Both the position numbers and the translations under genes were made by a program. A DNA stretch of 64,000 nucleotides from Onishia taeanensis. Lineage in GTDB: Bacteria > Pseudomonadota > Gammaproteobacteria > Pseudomonadales > Halomonadaceae. This document shows positions 19,222 through 29,588 of the stretch, piece after piece (position 1 is the stretch's first letter; every line of letters begins with the position of its first letter). The notes beneath the pieces are model-generated. The model searched no databases. It worked only from the letters and a program-made list of their open reading frames with translations, and had not been told where the DNA came from. The stretch is taken from NCBI RefSeq assembly GCF_900100755.1, contig NZ_FNCI01000009.1:1-64000 (forward strand), given 5' to 3'.

Positions 19222-19730
19222 GCAAGAAAAACAACAGCCGGACGTCACTGAGCTCTCGTGCCAACAAAAACAAGAACGAGGCCTCAGACACCGCCAACAG
19301 CCCAATAACAACAATGCTGATGGCAGACACGGCACCCATGATGGCAATGACGCCAACAAGAACAACGACAAGCCATCCCGGTGCGGCTCGACCACCACAA
19401 CAATAATTGCGGTCGAGGGTCCGGAAAGCTGACCAGGACGAAACGCATCCCGACAGGGCATAACAACAACAAGCCCGCACGCGATGCACCTCCGGTAACA
19501 ACAACAACACACCGGAGGTAGGCAAATTCTTTGCCGTCGTGGTTGGACTATTGTTTTGAATACGAGACGGTCGCCATCAGGAAGGTCGACAACAATAAGA
19601 ATCTTGCTTGCCTGAACCAGATTTGGTGACTGTGGTGCGTATTCAAGGCGATGCGCCATCACGAAGAAAAACCAACAGCAGGGATGCTGATTTCAAGCTT
19701 ACAGGGGAGGCCAGCTGGCCTCCCCTTTCT
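19222..19730 (+). ncRNA. crcZ: CrcZ-like regulatory RNA (Hfq/Crc decoy)
   Basis: A predicted transcript of about 510 nt between cbrB and pcnB, the position of crcZ in Pseudomonas. It has no credible protein gene but eight or nine A-rich CA motifs (AACAACAA-like) near 19225, 19262, 19303, 19355, 19397, 19461, 19496, 19588 and 19663. Most lie in hairpin loops: stems 19255-19259/19276-19280, 19293-19301/19316-19324 (one mismatch), 19340-19345/19372-19377, 19387-19393/19411-19417, 19456-19459/19473-19476, 19488-19495/19512-19519 and 19577-19584/19607-19615. It starts at a sigma-54 promoter and ends at a strong terminator. In Pseudomonas, CrcZ sequesters Hfq/Crc and lifts catabolite repression. 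The same role here is inferred; neither hfq nor crc is in this window. The RNA is somewhat longer than Pseudomonas CrcZ (about 400 nt). Confidence 0.85.
19703..19730 (+). terminator. Terminator of the CrcZ-like RNA
   Basis: A 24-base perfect palindrome at 19703-19726 (arms AGGGGAGGCCAG and CTGGCCTCCCCT) is followed by TTTCT. It defines the 3' end of the RNA and separates it from pcnB. Confidence 0.85.
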
Positions 19731-19856
19731 GCGTCTGGCGACCACGCTAGACCAGACATTTTTTACGCCAACCCGTTCCCCCAACTAGGCAATGGTTCCC
19801 AAGGTGTCGGTGGTCGGCTACACTTGGGTTTTGCCTTAGCGAGTCGATTTCGCTGC

Positions 19857-21272
19857 ATGTTCAAAGGATTTACCCGCTTTCTACAAGCTCCCGGTGAGCG
19901 CTTGAAGTCGCTTTTCAGCCCTCAAGGGGCCGCCGACACGACACCCGCGCTGCGCGTGATTCCCCGCGATGACCACGACGTATCCCGCAAGCTCTTCTCT
20001 GATGCCGCGCTGAAGGTTCTCTACCGCCTGCACAATGCAGGCTTCGAGGCGTACCTGGTCGGCGGCAGCATTCGGGACTCTCTGCTCGGCAAGACGCCCA
20101 AGGACTTCGACGTCGCCACCGATGCGACCCCCGAAGAGCTACGCGATCTGTTCCGCAATTCGCGGATCATCGGTCGGCGCTTTCGCATCGTGCATGTGCG
20201 CTTCGGCCGTGAGGTGATCGAGGTCACCACCTTCCGTGGGCGTCCTGGCGACGACCACGGCGGTCAGCAGTCACAGCAGTCTCAAGACGGCCTGCTGCTG
20301 CGCGACAACGTCTGGGGCAACGTCGAAGAAGACGCCCTGCGCCGGGACTTCACCGTCAATGCGCTCTACTACAACATCGCCGACTTCTCGATCCATGACT
20401 GGGCGAACGGCGTGCGCGACATCGAGTCGCGGACACTGCGCCTGATCGGCGACCCGGCGACCCGCTACCGGGAAGACCCGGTGCGCATGCTGCGCGCGGT
20501 GCGCTTCGCCGCCAAGCTCGACTTCGACATGGACGCTGCCACCGAGGCACCGATCCGCGAGCTGGCGCCGCTGCTGTTGCAGATTCCGCCGGCCCGGCTG
20601 TTCGACGAGATCCTCAAGCTGTTCCTGGCAGGCCATGCCCTGGATACCTTCCACGCGCTGCGCCACCACGGCCTCTTCCCGATGCTCTTCCCGGAAGCCG
20701 ACGAAGCACTGCAGGTTCTTCCCTGGGCCGAGCCGCTGATGGAACGAGCACTGGCGAACACCGACGACCGTATCCGCCGCGACCGGCCGGTAACCCCGGC
20801 CTTCCTGATCGGCGCCATACTGTGGCCGGCCGTGACGCTTCGCCATCAGGCATTGATCGATGACGGCATGCCCGAGGTTCCGGCCCTGCATAGCGCCGCC
20901 CAGCAGGTAGTGGGCCGCCAGCTCAAGCATGTCTCGATCCCCAAGCGTTTCAGCATCCCGATGCGCGAGATCTGGGATCTGCAGATGCATATGCCCAAGC
21001 GCCACGGCAAGCGAGCCTTCCAGACCCTCGAGCACCCGCGCTTCCGAGCCGCCTACGACTTCCTGCTACTGCGTGAGGAAGCCGGTGAGATCGACCCCGG
21101 CCTGGGCACCTGGTGGACGGCCTTCCAGGACGCCGACGAACACGAACAGCGTCGCCTGCTGCAGAAGCTCGGCAGCGACCCTGCCGGCAGCGGTGGCGGC
21201 AAGAAGCGCAAGCGCCGTCCCCGCAAGCGCCGGCGCAGTGCGGCCCCTTCTGCACCGAGCCAGCAGGACTGA
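19857..21272 (+). CDS. pcnB: Poly(A) polymerase I
   Basis: Adds poly(A) tails to RNA 3' ends, promoting decay. The 471-residue protein has the nucleotidyltransferase signature GGS (69-71) with the metal-binding DFD (Asp83, Asp85), an RRDFTVNA motif and an RNA-binding region. It ends in a strongly basic lysine/arginine tail (about residues 440-460). The frame is open back to 19608, but that part would run through the CrcZ-like RNA terminator; ATG 19857 gives a family-like N-terminus, although its ribosome site is weak. A pcnB-folK-panB order follows cbrB, as in Pseudomonas. Confidence 0.95.
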   Translation: MFKGFTRFLQAPGERLKSLFSPQGAADTTPALRVIPRDDHDVSRKLFSDAALKVLYRLHNAGFEAYLVGGSIRDSLLGKTPKDFDVATDATPEELRDLFRNSRIIGRRFRIVHVRFGREVIEVTTFRGRPGDDHGGQQSQQSQDGLLLRDNVWGNVEEDALRRDFTVNALYYNIADFSIHDWANGVRDIESRTLRLIGDPATRYREDPVRMLRAVRFAAKLDFDMDAATEAPIRELAPLLLQIPPARLFDEILKLFLAGHALDTFHALRHHGLFPMLFPEADEALQVLPWAEPLMERALANTDDRIRRDRPVTPAFLIGAILWPAVTLRHQALIDDGMPEVPALHSAAQQVVGRQLKHVSIPKRFSIPMREIWDLQMHMPKRHGKRAFQTLEHPRFRAAYDFLLLREEAGEIDPGLGTWWTAFQDADEHEQRRLLQKLGSDPAGSGGGKKRKRRPRKRRRSAAPSAPSQQD

Positions 21273-21276
21273 GCAG

Positions 21277-21768
21277 ATGCTGTCGCATGCTTACATCGGC
21301 CTTGGCAGCAACCTCGACGGCCCGCGCGATCACGTCGAGCGGGCACTCGATGAGCTGGATGGCCTGAAGCTGACCCGCCTGCTGGCTGCGTCATCCTGTT
21401 ACGCGAGCCGCCCGGTGGGCCCCCAGGACCAACCCGACTTCGTCAATGCCGTGGCCCACCTCGAGACCCGGCTATCGCCGCTCGCACTACTCGACCAGTT
21501 GCAGGCCCTCGAGCAGCGTCACGCCAGGGTGCGGCGCCGCCACTGGGGGCCGCGCACCCTGGACCTTGATCTTCTATTGTACGACGATCAGTGCCTGGAC
21601 CATCCGCGGCTGCGCCTTCCCCATCCCGAGATCGCCGGGCGCGCCTTCGTGGTGGTGCCCCTGCACGAGCTGGCACCGACACTCGAACTACCGGGGCTGG
21701 GTCCTTTAAAGGCGCTTCCCGCCTGGCAGGACGCCGACGACTTGCGGGCACTGTTACCCCAAAGGTAG
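21277..21768 (+). CDS. folK: 6-hydroxymethyl-7,8-dihydropterin pyrophosphokinase
   Basis: Transfers pyrophosphate from ATP to 6-hydroxymethyl-dihydropterin in folate synthesis; its product feeds FolP, also encoded in this window. The 163-residue protein has the HPPK signatures YIGLGSN, PVGPQDQPDFVNAV, WGPRTLDLDLLLY and RLPHPE. ATG 21277 lies 4 bases after the pcnB stop, so the two are probably coupled. Confidence 0.96.
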   Translation: MLSHAYIGLGSNLDGPRDHVERALDELDGLKLTRLLAASSCYASRPVGPQDQPDFVNAVAHLETRLSPLALLDQLQALEQRHARVRRRHWGPRTLDLDLLLYDDQCLDHPRLRLPHPEIAGRAFVVVPLHELAPTLELPGLGPLKALPAWQDADDLRALLPQR

Positions 21769-21782
21769 AGTTGCCCGACTTT

Positions 21783-21820
21783 TGTTACCATTCCACACTC
21801 TCAGGGCCGCCGGGGTAACA
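21783..21820. promoter_or_regulatory. Second TGTTACC / GGTAACA inverted repeat, upstream of panB
   Basis: TGTTACC at 21783-21789 and GGTAACA at 21814-21820 flank 24 bases. The left half-site context is nearly identical to the site before the CrcZ-like RNA over 17 bases. It lies 87 bases before panB. No sigma-54 GG-N10-GC element was found between it and panB, so it may be a CbrB-type site with an unseen promoter, or an operator for another factor. Confidence 0.55.
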
Positions 21821-21853
21821 ACCCGATGGCTCCAGCCCCGATGTCATCCCAGT

Positions 21854-21876
21854 GACCGCGTATCTTCAACGCGGTC
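21854..21876 (+). other. Hairpin in the panB leader
   Basis: GACCGCG (21854-21860) pairs with CGCGGTC (21870-21876) across 9 bases, 30 bases before panB. No T-run follows; it may affect leader stability or ribosome access. Confidence 0.35.
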
Positions 21877-21906
21877 CCATGACGCTATCGACGAGACCGC
21901 AATACT

Positions 21907-22698
21907 ATGAAAACCGTCACCTTGAGCACGCTTTCGGCCCATAAGCGGGCGGGGGAGACCTTCAGTTGCCTGACCGCCTACGACGCCTCCTTTGCCCGCG
22001 CCGCCAGCGACGCCGGGATCGAGGTGCTGCTGGTCGGCGACTCCCTGGGCATGGTGCTGCAAGGCCACGACAGCACCCTGCCGGTCACTCTCGACGACAT
22101 CTGCTATCACACCCGCTGTGCCGCCCGCGGCAAGGGTTCCAGCCTGCTGATGGTCGACCTGCCCTTCATGAGCAACTCAAGCCTACCCAGGCTGCTCGAC
22201 GACGCCGGCGCCCTGATGCGCGCGGGAGCGGAGCTGATCAAGGTCGAGGGCGAGGCCTGGATGGCCGAGGGCATCCGCGAACTGACCCAACGCGGCGTGC
22301 CGGTGTGCGCGCACCTGGGCCTGACGCCGCAGTCGGTTCATCAGTTGGGCGGCTACAAGGTACAGGGCCGTGACGACGAACGCGCCGAACAGATCCTCCA
22401 TGACGCCAAGGTCCTACAAGATGCCGGCGCCTCGGTGATCCTGCTCGAATGCGTGCCGGCAAGCCTCGGCCGCGCGGTGCGCGATGCGCTGGACGTACCG
22501 GTGATCGGCATTGGCGCGGGCCCCGACGTCGATGGCCAGATCCTGGTCATGCACGACGTGCTGGGCATCACCCATGGCCGCACCCCGCGCTTCGTCAAGA
22601 ACTTCATGACGGAAGCCGAGGACATTCAGGACGCCTTCCGCCGCTATCACGACGCCGTCAAGACACGCTGCTTCCCGGCCGAGGAGCACAGCTTCTGA
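21907..22698 (+). CDS. panB: 3-methyl-2-oxobutanoate hydroxymethyltransferase
   Basis: First step of pantothenate synthesis: transfers a hydroxymethyl group from methylene-THF to 2-oxoisovalerate giving ketopantoate. The 263-residue TIM-barrel protein has [21 protein letters not shown] near the start (metal and substrate contacts), a KVEGE motif and [18 protein letters not shown]. It is the first gene of a compact panBCD operon; its TGA overlaps the panC ATG. An inverted repeat shared with the CrcZ-like RNA promoter lies upstream. Confidence 0.97.
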   Translation: MKTVTLSTLSAHKRAGETFSCLTAYDASFARAASDAGIEVLLVGDSLGMVLQGHDSTLPVTLDDICYHTRCAARGKGSSLLMVDLPFMSNSSLPRLLDDAGALMRAGAELIKVEGEAWMAEGIRELTQRGVPVCAHLGLTPQSVHQLGGYKVQGRDDERAEQILHDAKVLQDAGASVILLECVPASLGRAVRDALDVPVIGIGAGPDVDGQILVMHDVLGITHGRTPRFVKNFMTEAEDIQDAFRRYHDAVKTRCFPAEEHSF

Positions 22699-23558
22699 TG
22701 AATACCCTGCATCACATTCAGGCGCTGCGTGAGGCGCTGGCCGGCCCTAGGCGCGCCGGGCAGCGTATCGCCCTAGTGCCGACCATGGGCAACCTGCATG
22801 CGGGTCACCTGGCGCTGGTCGCCGAGGCGCGGGCCCGCGCCGACCTAGTCGTGGCGACGATCTTCGTCAATCCGCTGCAGTTCGGCCCCGACGAGGACCT
22901 GGACGCCTACCCGCGCAGTCTCGCCGAGGATCAGGCCGGGCTCGCCGAGGCCGGCTGCGACCTGCTGTTTGCACCGTCGACCCGCGAGCTCTACCCCGAT
23001 GGCCCCGACATGCAGACTCGCGTGCGCGTCGCCGGCATCAGCGAAGGGCTGTGCGGCGGCTCCCGCCCGGGGCACTTCGATGGCGTAGCCACCGTGGTCA
23101 GCCTGCTCTTCAACCTGGTGCAGCCCGATCTGGCCTGCTTCGGTGAGAAGGACTACCAGCAGCTGGCGGTGATTCGCCAGTTGACCCTGGACCTGCACTT
23201 TCCCATCGAGATCGTCGGCGTGCCGATCGTGCGCGCCGAAGATGGCCTGGCACTGTCATCACGCAACGGCTATCTGAGCGACGAGGAACGTGCACGGGCG
23301 CCTGGCCTTCACCTCACGCTTTGCGAGCTGCGCGATGCCATCGTCGCCGGCACCCCAGCGGCCGATGCCCTCGCCATCGCCAATGAACGCCTGGTCTCAC
23401 GTGGTTTCGTGCCCGACTACCTGGCGCTGCGCCGTGCCGATGACCTCGGCGAGATTGACGCCGATACCCGAGAGGCGGTGATTCTCGCCGCGGCCCAGTT
23501 GGGGCCGGCCCGCCTGATCGACAATCTAACCGTTAGCCTGTCGCGTCGCGACGGATAA
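22698..23558 (+). CDS. panC: Pantoate-beta-alanine ligase
   Basis: Condenses pantoate with beta-alanine using ATP to form pantothenate. The 286-residue protein has the nucleotidyl-transferase motifs [10 protein letters not shown] (HIGH region), [18 protein letters not shown] and [12 protein letters not shown] 22698 shares a base with the panB stop (TGATG), whereas a longer frame from 22449 lies inside panB. Confidence 0.97.
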   Translation: MNTLHHIQALREALAGPRRAGQRIALVPTMGNLHAGHLALVAEARARADLVVATIFVNPLQFGPDEDLDAYPRSLAEDQAGLAEAGCDLLFAPSTRELYPDGPDMQTRVRVAGISEGLCGGSRPGHFDGVATVVSLLFNLVQPDLACFGEKDYQQLAVIRQLTLDLHFPIEIVGVPIVRAEDGLALSSRNGYLSDEERARAPGLHLTLCELRDAIVAGTPAADALAIANERLVSRGFVPDYLALRRADDLGEIDADTREAVILAAAQLGPARLIDNLTVSLSRRDG

Positions 23559-23571
23559 GGAACGCAATCCG

Positions 23572-23952
23572 ATGTACACCATTATGCTCAAGGCCAAGCT
23601 ACACATGGCCCGCGTCACTCACGCCGTGCTCAACTACGAAGGCTCCTGCGCCATCGACGGCGAGCTGCTCGATATGGCCGGCATTCGCGAAAACGAGCAG
23701 ATCCAGATCTACAACGTTGAAGGCGGCCAGCGCTTCACCACCTATGCCATCCGCGCCGAGGAAGGCTCAAAGATCATCTCGGTAAACGGCGCCGCGGCCC
23801 ATCAGGCCAATGTCGGTGACCGGGTCATCATCTGCAGCTACGCCCACTACGATGATCGCGAAGTGGAGCATCATCAGCCGGCTCTGGTCTATCTGCAGGA
23901 AGGCAATGACGTCAGCCACACCAGCCATGCCATTCCCGTCCAGCTCGCCTGA
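23572..23952 (+). CDS. panD: Aspartate 1-decarboxylase
   Basis: Makes beta-alanine for PanC. The 126-residue precursor cleaves itself at Gly24-Ser25 (YEGSCAID), turning Ser25 into the pyruvoyl cofactor. Length and the NGAAAHQ and VIICSYA segments are typical. It lies 13 bases after panC, so panB, panC and panD form one unit; in Pseudomonas, panD is often unlinked or replaced. Confidence 0.96.
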   Translation: MYTIMLKAKLHMARVTHAVLNYEGSCAIDGELLDMAGIRENEQIQIYNVEGGQRFTTYAIRAEEGSKIISVNGAAAHQANVGDRVIICSYAHYDDREVEHHQPALVYLQEGNDVSHTSHAIPVQLA

Positions 23953-24026
23953 GGCGCAAGGCAAGCAAGGGAAAAGCGTGGCGCCAAGCCGTTAACGGCC
24001 AACCACTCGACCACCGGTTCCATCGC

Positions 24027-24058
24027 CGCGGCCGGCACCTTCGTGCTCGCCGGCCGCG
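24027..24058 (+). terminator. Hairpin after panD
   Basis: A 10-base GC-only stem (24027-24036 with 24049-24058) with a 12-base loop, 75 bases after panD. No clear T-run. Likely end of the pan operon. Confidence 0.5.
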
Positions 24059-24130
24059 ACGCTCTGCCTCCTCGAGTCGCTCAGCTCCCCTTCCCGAATT
24101 GCGCTTTGGTCCCATGTAGGCCATTAGCCA

Positions 24131-24160
24131 TTGTCGCGGTGCAAAAAACTCCCCTATGCT
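24131..24160 (+). promoter_or_regulatory. Possible thiolase promoter
   Basis: TTGTCG at 24131-24136, an 18-base spacer and TATGCT at 24155-24160, about 35 bases before the thiolase start. Confidence 0.45.
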
Positions 24161-24194
24161 AAGTGGTCACTACCCCTTATCGAGGAGTCTCTTT

Positions 24195-25373
24195 ATGCAA
24201 GACGTGGTGATTGTTGCGGCCCGCCGCACTGCCGTTGGCACCTTCGGTGGCTCACTCGCCGGCATCCCTGCAAGCGAGCTGGGCGCCTTGGTCATCAAGG
24301 ATATCCTCGCGCAGACTGGCGTTGCGGGTGACCAGGTCGACGAAGTGCTGCTCGGCCAGGTCCTGACCGCCGGTGTCGGCCAGAATCCGGCACGCCAGGC
24401 GGCCATCAAGGCCGGCTTGCCCGACGCCGTGCCGGCCATGACCATCAACAAGGTCTGCGGCTCCGGTCTCAAGGCGCTGCACCTTGCGACGCAGGCGATT
24501 CGCTGTGGCGACGCCGAGCTGATCCTCGCCGGCGGTCAGGAGAACATGTCCGCCTCGCCCCACGTACTGCCGAATTCGCGCACCGGCCAGCGCATGGGCG
24601 ACTGGAAGGCCGTCGACAGCATGGTTCATGACGGCTTGTGGGATGCCTTCAACGACTATCACATGGGCATCACCGCCGAGAACCTGGCCGAGAAGTACGG
24701 CATCACCCGCGAGGAGATGGACGCCTTCGCCGCTGGTTCCCAGCAGAAGGCGACCGCCGCCATCGAGGCCGGCAAGTTCAAGAGTCAAATCGTTCCGGTC
24801 GAGATTCCCCAGCGCAAGGGCGACCCGGTAGTCTTCGACACCGACGAAGGCCCGCGCCCGGGCGTGACCGCCGAGAAGCTTGGCGGCATGCGTCCAGCCT
24901 TCAAGAAGGACGGCACCGTGACCGCCGGCAACGCCTCCTCGATCAACGATGGCGCCGCGGTAGTCATGCTGTGCTCCGCCGACAAGGCCAAGGAGCTGGG
25001 CCTCGAGCCGCTGGCTCGCATCAAGGCCTACTCCAACGCTGGCGTCGAGCCGGCGATCATGGGTATCGGCCCGGCGCCGGCAACCCGTCGCTGCCTCGAG
25101 AAGGCCGGCTGGGCGATCGGTGAACTGGACCTGATCGAGGCCAACGAGGCCTTCGCCGCCCAGGCGCTGTCGGTCAACAAGGAGCTTGGCTGGGATGCCG
25201 ACAAGATCAACGTCAACGGCGGCGCGATTGCCATCGGCCACCCGATCGGCGCCTCCGGTTGCCGAATCCTGGTGACGCTGGTTCACGAGATGATCGCCCG
25301 CGACGCCAAGAAGGGTCTGGCGACGCTGTGCATCGGCGGCGGGCAGGGCGTTGCGCTAGCGATTGAGCGCTAA
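24195..25373 (+). CDS. Acetyl-CoA C-acetyltransferase (thiolase)
   Basis: Condenses two acetyl-CoA to acetoacetyl-CoA, or the reverse. The 392-residue biosynthetic-type thiolase has the nucleophile Cys88 in [11 protein letters not shown], the His in [11 protein letters not shown] (about 348) and the second Cys in LCIGGGQG (about 378). It could be PhaA for polyhydroxybutyrate, which halomonads accumulate, or AtoB-like for acetoacetate use; no phaB or ato genes are adjacent, so no symbol is given. ATG 24195 follows GAGGAG. Confidence 0.92.
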   Translation: MQDVVIVAARRTAVGTFGGSLAGIPASELGALVIKDILAQTGVAGDQVDEVLLGQVLTAGVGQNPARQAAIKAGLPDAVPAMTINKVCGSGLKALHLATQAIRCGDAELILAGGQENMSASPHVLPNSRTGQRMGDWKAVDSMVHDGLWDAFNDYHMGITAENLAEKYGITREEMDAFAAGSQQKATAAIEAGKFKSQIVPVEIPQRKGDPVVFDTDEGPRPGVTAEKLGGMRPAFKKDGTVTAGNASSINDGAAVVMLCSADKAKELGLEPLARIKAYSNAGVEPAIMGIGPAPATRRCLEKAGWAIGELDLIEANEAFAAQALSVNKELGWDADKINVNGGAIAIGHPIGASGCRILVTLVHEMIARDAKKGLATLCIGGGQGVALAIER

Positions 25374-25421
25374 GCAACCCTCTGGCCTGACCGAGAAACA
25401 CTGATCGACGAGTAGCAGCAC

Positions 25422-25460
25422 TAAAAAAAACGCCCCCGCAGCCAAGGCTGCGGGGGCGTT
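25422..25460. terminator. Bidirectional terminator between the thiolase and pnp genes
   Basis: A 15-base stem (25429-25443 with 25446-25460), GC-rich, with an A-run on its left that gives TTTTTTTT after the stem on the minus strand. It is a strong pnp terminator and can also stop the convergent thiolase transcript. Confidence 0.9.
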
Positions 25461-25482
25461 GTCGTTGCGGGGTCGGTCGGGA

Positions 25483-27612
<2,130 letters not shown>

Positions 27613-27707
27613 GGCGGCTTCCTTCAACTTGTCGAATTCATATTGGGTCTTTTTGACACGTCGACCATTTTAGGAGGTCGTCGGGGCAAGGGCTACCAAG
27701 ATCCCAT

Positions 27708-27740
27708 AAAACAACAAGCAACCCCTTGGGGTTGCTTGTT
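27708..27740 (-). terminator. Terminator between rpsO and pnp
   Basis: A 13-base perfect stem (27713-27725 with 27728-27740) followed on the minus strand by TTTTA-rich sequence. It would end or attenuate rpsO transcripts before pnp, as in E. coli. Confidence 0.85.
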
Positions 27741-27815
27741 CGAAGAACCCTGCGGCGCTGCCGCGGGTTCGGGAAGAATCCTTGGACCCTTCCCTGTCTA
27801 GCTACCGGCTGCCGC

Positions 27816-28085
27816 TTAGCGACGCAGGCCCAGGCGCTGGATCAGCGACTGGTAGCGCTCGAAGTCCTTGCGCTTCAGGTAGTCGAGCAGCTTACGACGC
27901 TGGTTGACCATGCGGATCAGGCCACGACGAGAGTGGTGATCCTGCTTGTTGGTCTTGAAGTGATCCTGCAGGCCATCGATGTTGGCGCTCAGCAGAGCCA
28001 CCTGAACTTCGGGGGAACCGGTGTCATTTTCGACACGGCCGAATTCACTAACGATCTCGGCCTTCTTTTCAGCGGTCAGTGCCAT
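27816..28085 (-). CDS. rpsO: 30S ribosomal protein S15
   Basis: Primary 16S rRNA-binding protein of the 30S platform. Its 89 residues match the family length and contain [18 protein letters not shown] and [11 protein letters not shown] 28085 was chosen over a longer frame to give the standard MALTAEKK start. The 107-base gap to truB contains hairpin-forming sequence (CCTGCC 28154-28159 with GGCAGG 28166-28171) that could be part of an S15-controlled leader or an end of the truB message. Confidence 0.97.
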   Translation of the reverse strand: MALTAEKKAEIVSEFGRVENDTGSPEVQVALLSANIDGLQDHFKTNKQDHHSRRGLIRMVNQRRKLLDYLKRKDFERYQSLIQRLGLRR

Positions 28086-28192
28086 CTGTTTCTCCAGTAA
28101 GCAATATGCCTGGTGATGAATGTCGGAGACCACGCATATTTGCAGTCTCCACGCCTGCCCCGCGTGGCAGGTTCCACGCAGGACGGGTTGCT

Positions 28193-29128
28193 TTACGCGT
28201 CGCCACCCGACTGGGCAGCGGCGGTATTCAACAAGCGACGGGGAGCAATCTCCCCAGCCGCCTTGACCGTGACCAGTCCCAGAAAGGCCTCGCCACGATA
28301 GAGTCTTACGGTGTCATCGACGCCGAGCTCTCCGGTATCCACTCGGGCCTGCTGGCCGTGCTGGATCCGTGAGGCCGCCACGTCGTCGACCTCGAGGGCC
28401 GGCAGATGCGCGACCAGCACATCGATCGGCATCAGCAGGGCTTCCCGCGCATCCTGATCGGCCAATGCTTCCAGCGCCTCCAGGGTGTGCATGCCCTCGC
28501 CGTCGAAGGGACCGGTCTTGAGCCGACGCAGGGCCGTGATATGACCACCGCAGCCAAGCGCCTGGCCGATGTCCTCGGCAAGCGTGCGGATGTAGGTGCC
28601 TTTACTGCACCGCACCCGCAGCTCGAAACCCTCGGCATCCGCCGCGAGCAGCCGGCTATCATAAACGCTCACGCGCCTGACTGCACGCTCGATTGTCTTG
28701 CCTTCCCGGGCCAGCTCATAGAGCTTGCGCCCTTCGTGCTTGAGCGCCGAATACATCGGCGGCACCTGGTCGATTTCACCGCGAAAGCGGGCCAGCACCG
28801 CCTCGATATCGGCCTCGTTCAAGGCCGGCACCGGAGTGCTCTCGACGATCTCGCCCTCGGCATCGCCGGTGTCGGTCACCTCGCCCAGCTTCACCCGGGT
28901 CTCGTAGACCTTGTCGGCCTCGAGCAGGAAGGAGCTGAACTTGGTGGCCTCGCCGAAACAGATCGGCAGCAAGCCGGTGGCCATCGGGTCCAGCGTGCCG
29001 GTATGGCCGGCCTTCTGAGCCTGATAGAGCCGCCGGACGCGTTGCAGTACGTGGTTGCTCGATGCGCCCTTGGGCTTGTCGAACAACAGCACGCCATCGA
29101 CCGGCAAACCGCGACGCTTTCGCGCCAT
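28193..29128 (-). CDS. truB: tRNA pseudouridine-55 synthase
   Basis: Makes pseudouridine 55 in the T-loop of tRNAs. The 311-residue protein has the catalytic Asp47 in [12 protein letters not shown], the KPKG motif near the start and a C-terminal PUA-like domain. Its ATG overlaps the rbfA stop (TGATG). It is part of the rimP-nusA-infB-rbfA-truB-rpsO operon. Confidence 0.97.
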   Translation of the reverse strand: MARKRRGLPVDGVLLFDKPKGASSNHVLQRVRRLYQAQKAGHTGTLDPMATGLLPICFGEATKFSSFLLEADKVYETRVKLGEVTDTGDAEGEIVESTPVPALNEADIEAVLARFRGEIDQVPPMYSALKHEGRKLYELAREGKTIERAVRRVSVYDSRLLAADAEGFELRVRCSKGTYIRTLAEDIGQALGCGGHITALRRLKTGPFDGEGMHTLEALEALADQDAREALLMPIDVLVAHLPALEVDDVAASRIQHGQQARVDTGELGVDDTVRLYRGEAFLGLVTVKAAGEIAPRRLLNTAAAQSGGDA

Positions 29129-29568
29129 CAGTGGCCTTCCTCGTCACGATGTTGCTCACCGTTAGAGTCGGCGACATCGCCGTCATCGCCCGGCTCTTCG
29201 TGATGCTGGGCACGATCGCTAGCGACCGCTTCCTCGATCAGCGAAGACAGCTGCTGGCCGCGCACCACGCTCTCATCGTAATGAAAGCGCAGTTCCGGCA
29301 CGTGGCGCAGCTTGATGCGACGGGCGATCTGGCTACGCAGAAAGCCTGCCGCGCGCTTGAGCACCTTGAGGTTGTCTTTGACCCGCTCGGCGTCGTTCTC
29401 GCCGAGCAGGGTGACATAGACGTCGGCATAGCCGAGGTCACGGCTGACCGTGACCCCGCTGACGGTGATCATGCCCAGACGCGGGTCTTTGACCTCGCGC
29501 TGGATGAGTACCGCCAGCTCCTGTTGCAGCTGGTCGGCTACCCGATCGGTACGCTTGAACTCGCGCAT
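29128..29568 (-). CDS. rbfA: 30S ribosome-binding factor A
   Basis: KH-fold assembly factor that helps 16S rRNA 5'-end maturation, important in the cold. The 146-residue protein starts MREFKRTDRVADQL, contains KDPRLGMITVSGV and the RHVPELRFHYDES motif, and ends in an acidic, His-rich tail. It lies 20 bases after infB. Confidence 0.96.
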   Translation of the reverse strand: MREFKRTDRVADQLQQELAVLIQREVKDPRLGMITVSGVTVSRDLGYADVYVTLLGENDAERVKDNLKVLKRAAGFLRSQIARRIKLRHVPELRFHYDESVVRGQQLSSLIEEAVASDRAQHHEEPGDDGDVADSNGEQHRDEEGH

Positions 29569-29588
29569 GACCAGCTCTCCTCGGTCGG

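Noticed and set aside
19177-19662. 161-residue minus-strand open frame across the CrcZ-like RNA
   Set aside because: Its Cys/Val/Leu-rich repeats are the reverse complement of the CA motifs, it lacks a domain, and it would run through the RNA hairpins.
19608-19856. N-terminal extension of PcnB by 83 residues
   Set aside because: The extension includes the CrcZ-like RNA terminator and has no similarity to family N-termini; ATG 19857 is the better start.
21821-21906. A sigma-54 promoter downstream of the panB inverted repeat
   Set aside because: No GG-N10-GC element with an acceptable context was found; the nearest candidate has the wrong spacing (N9).
24195-25373. Naming the thiolase phaA
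   Set aside because: No phaB, phaC or other polyhydroxyalkanoate gene is adjacent; sequence alone cannot separate PhaA from AtoB.
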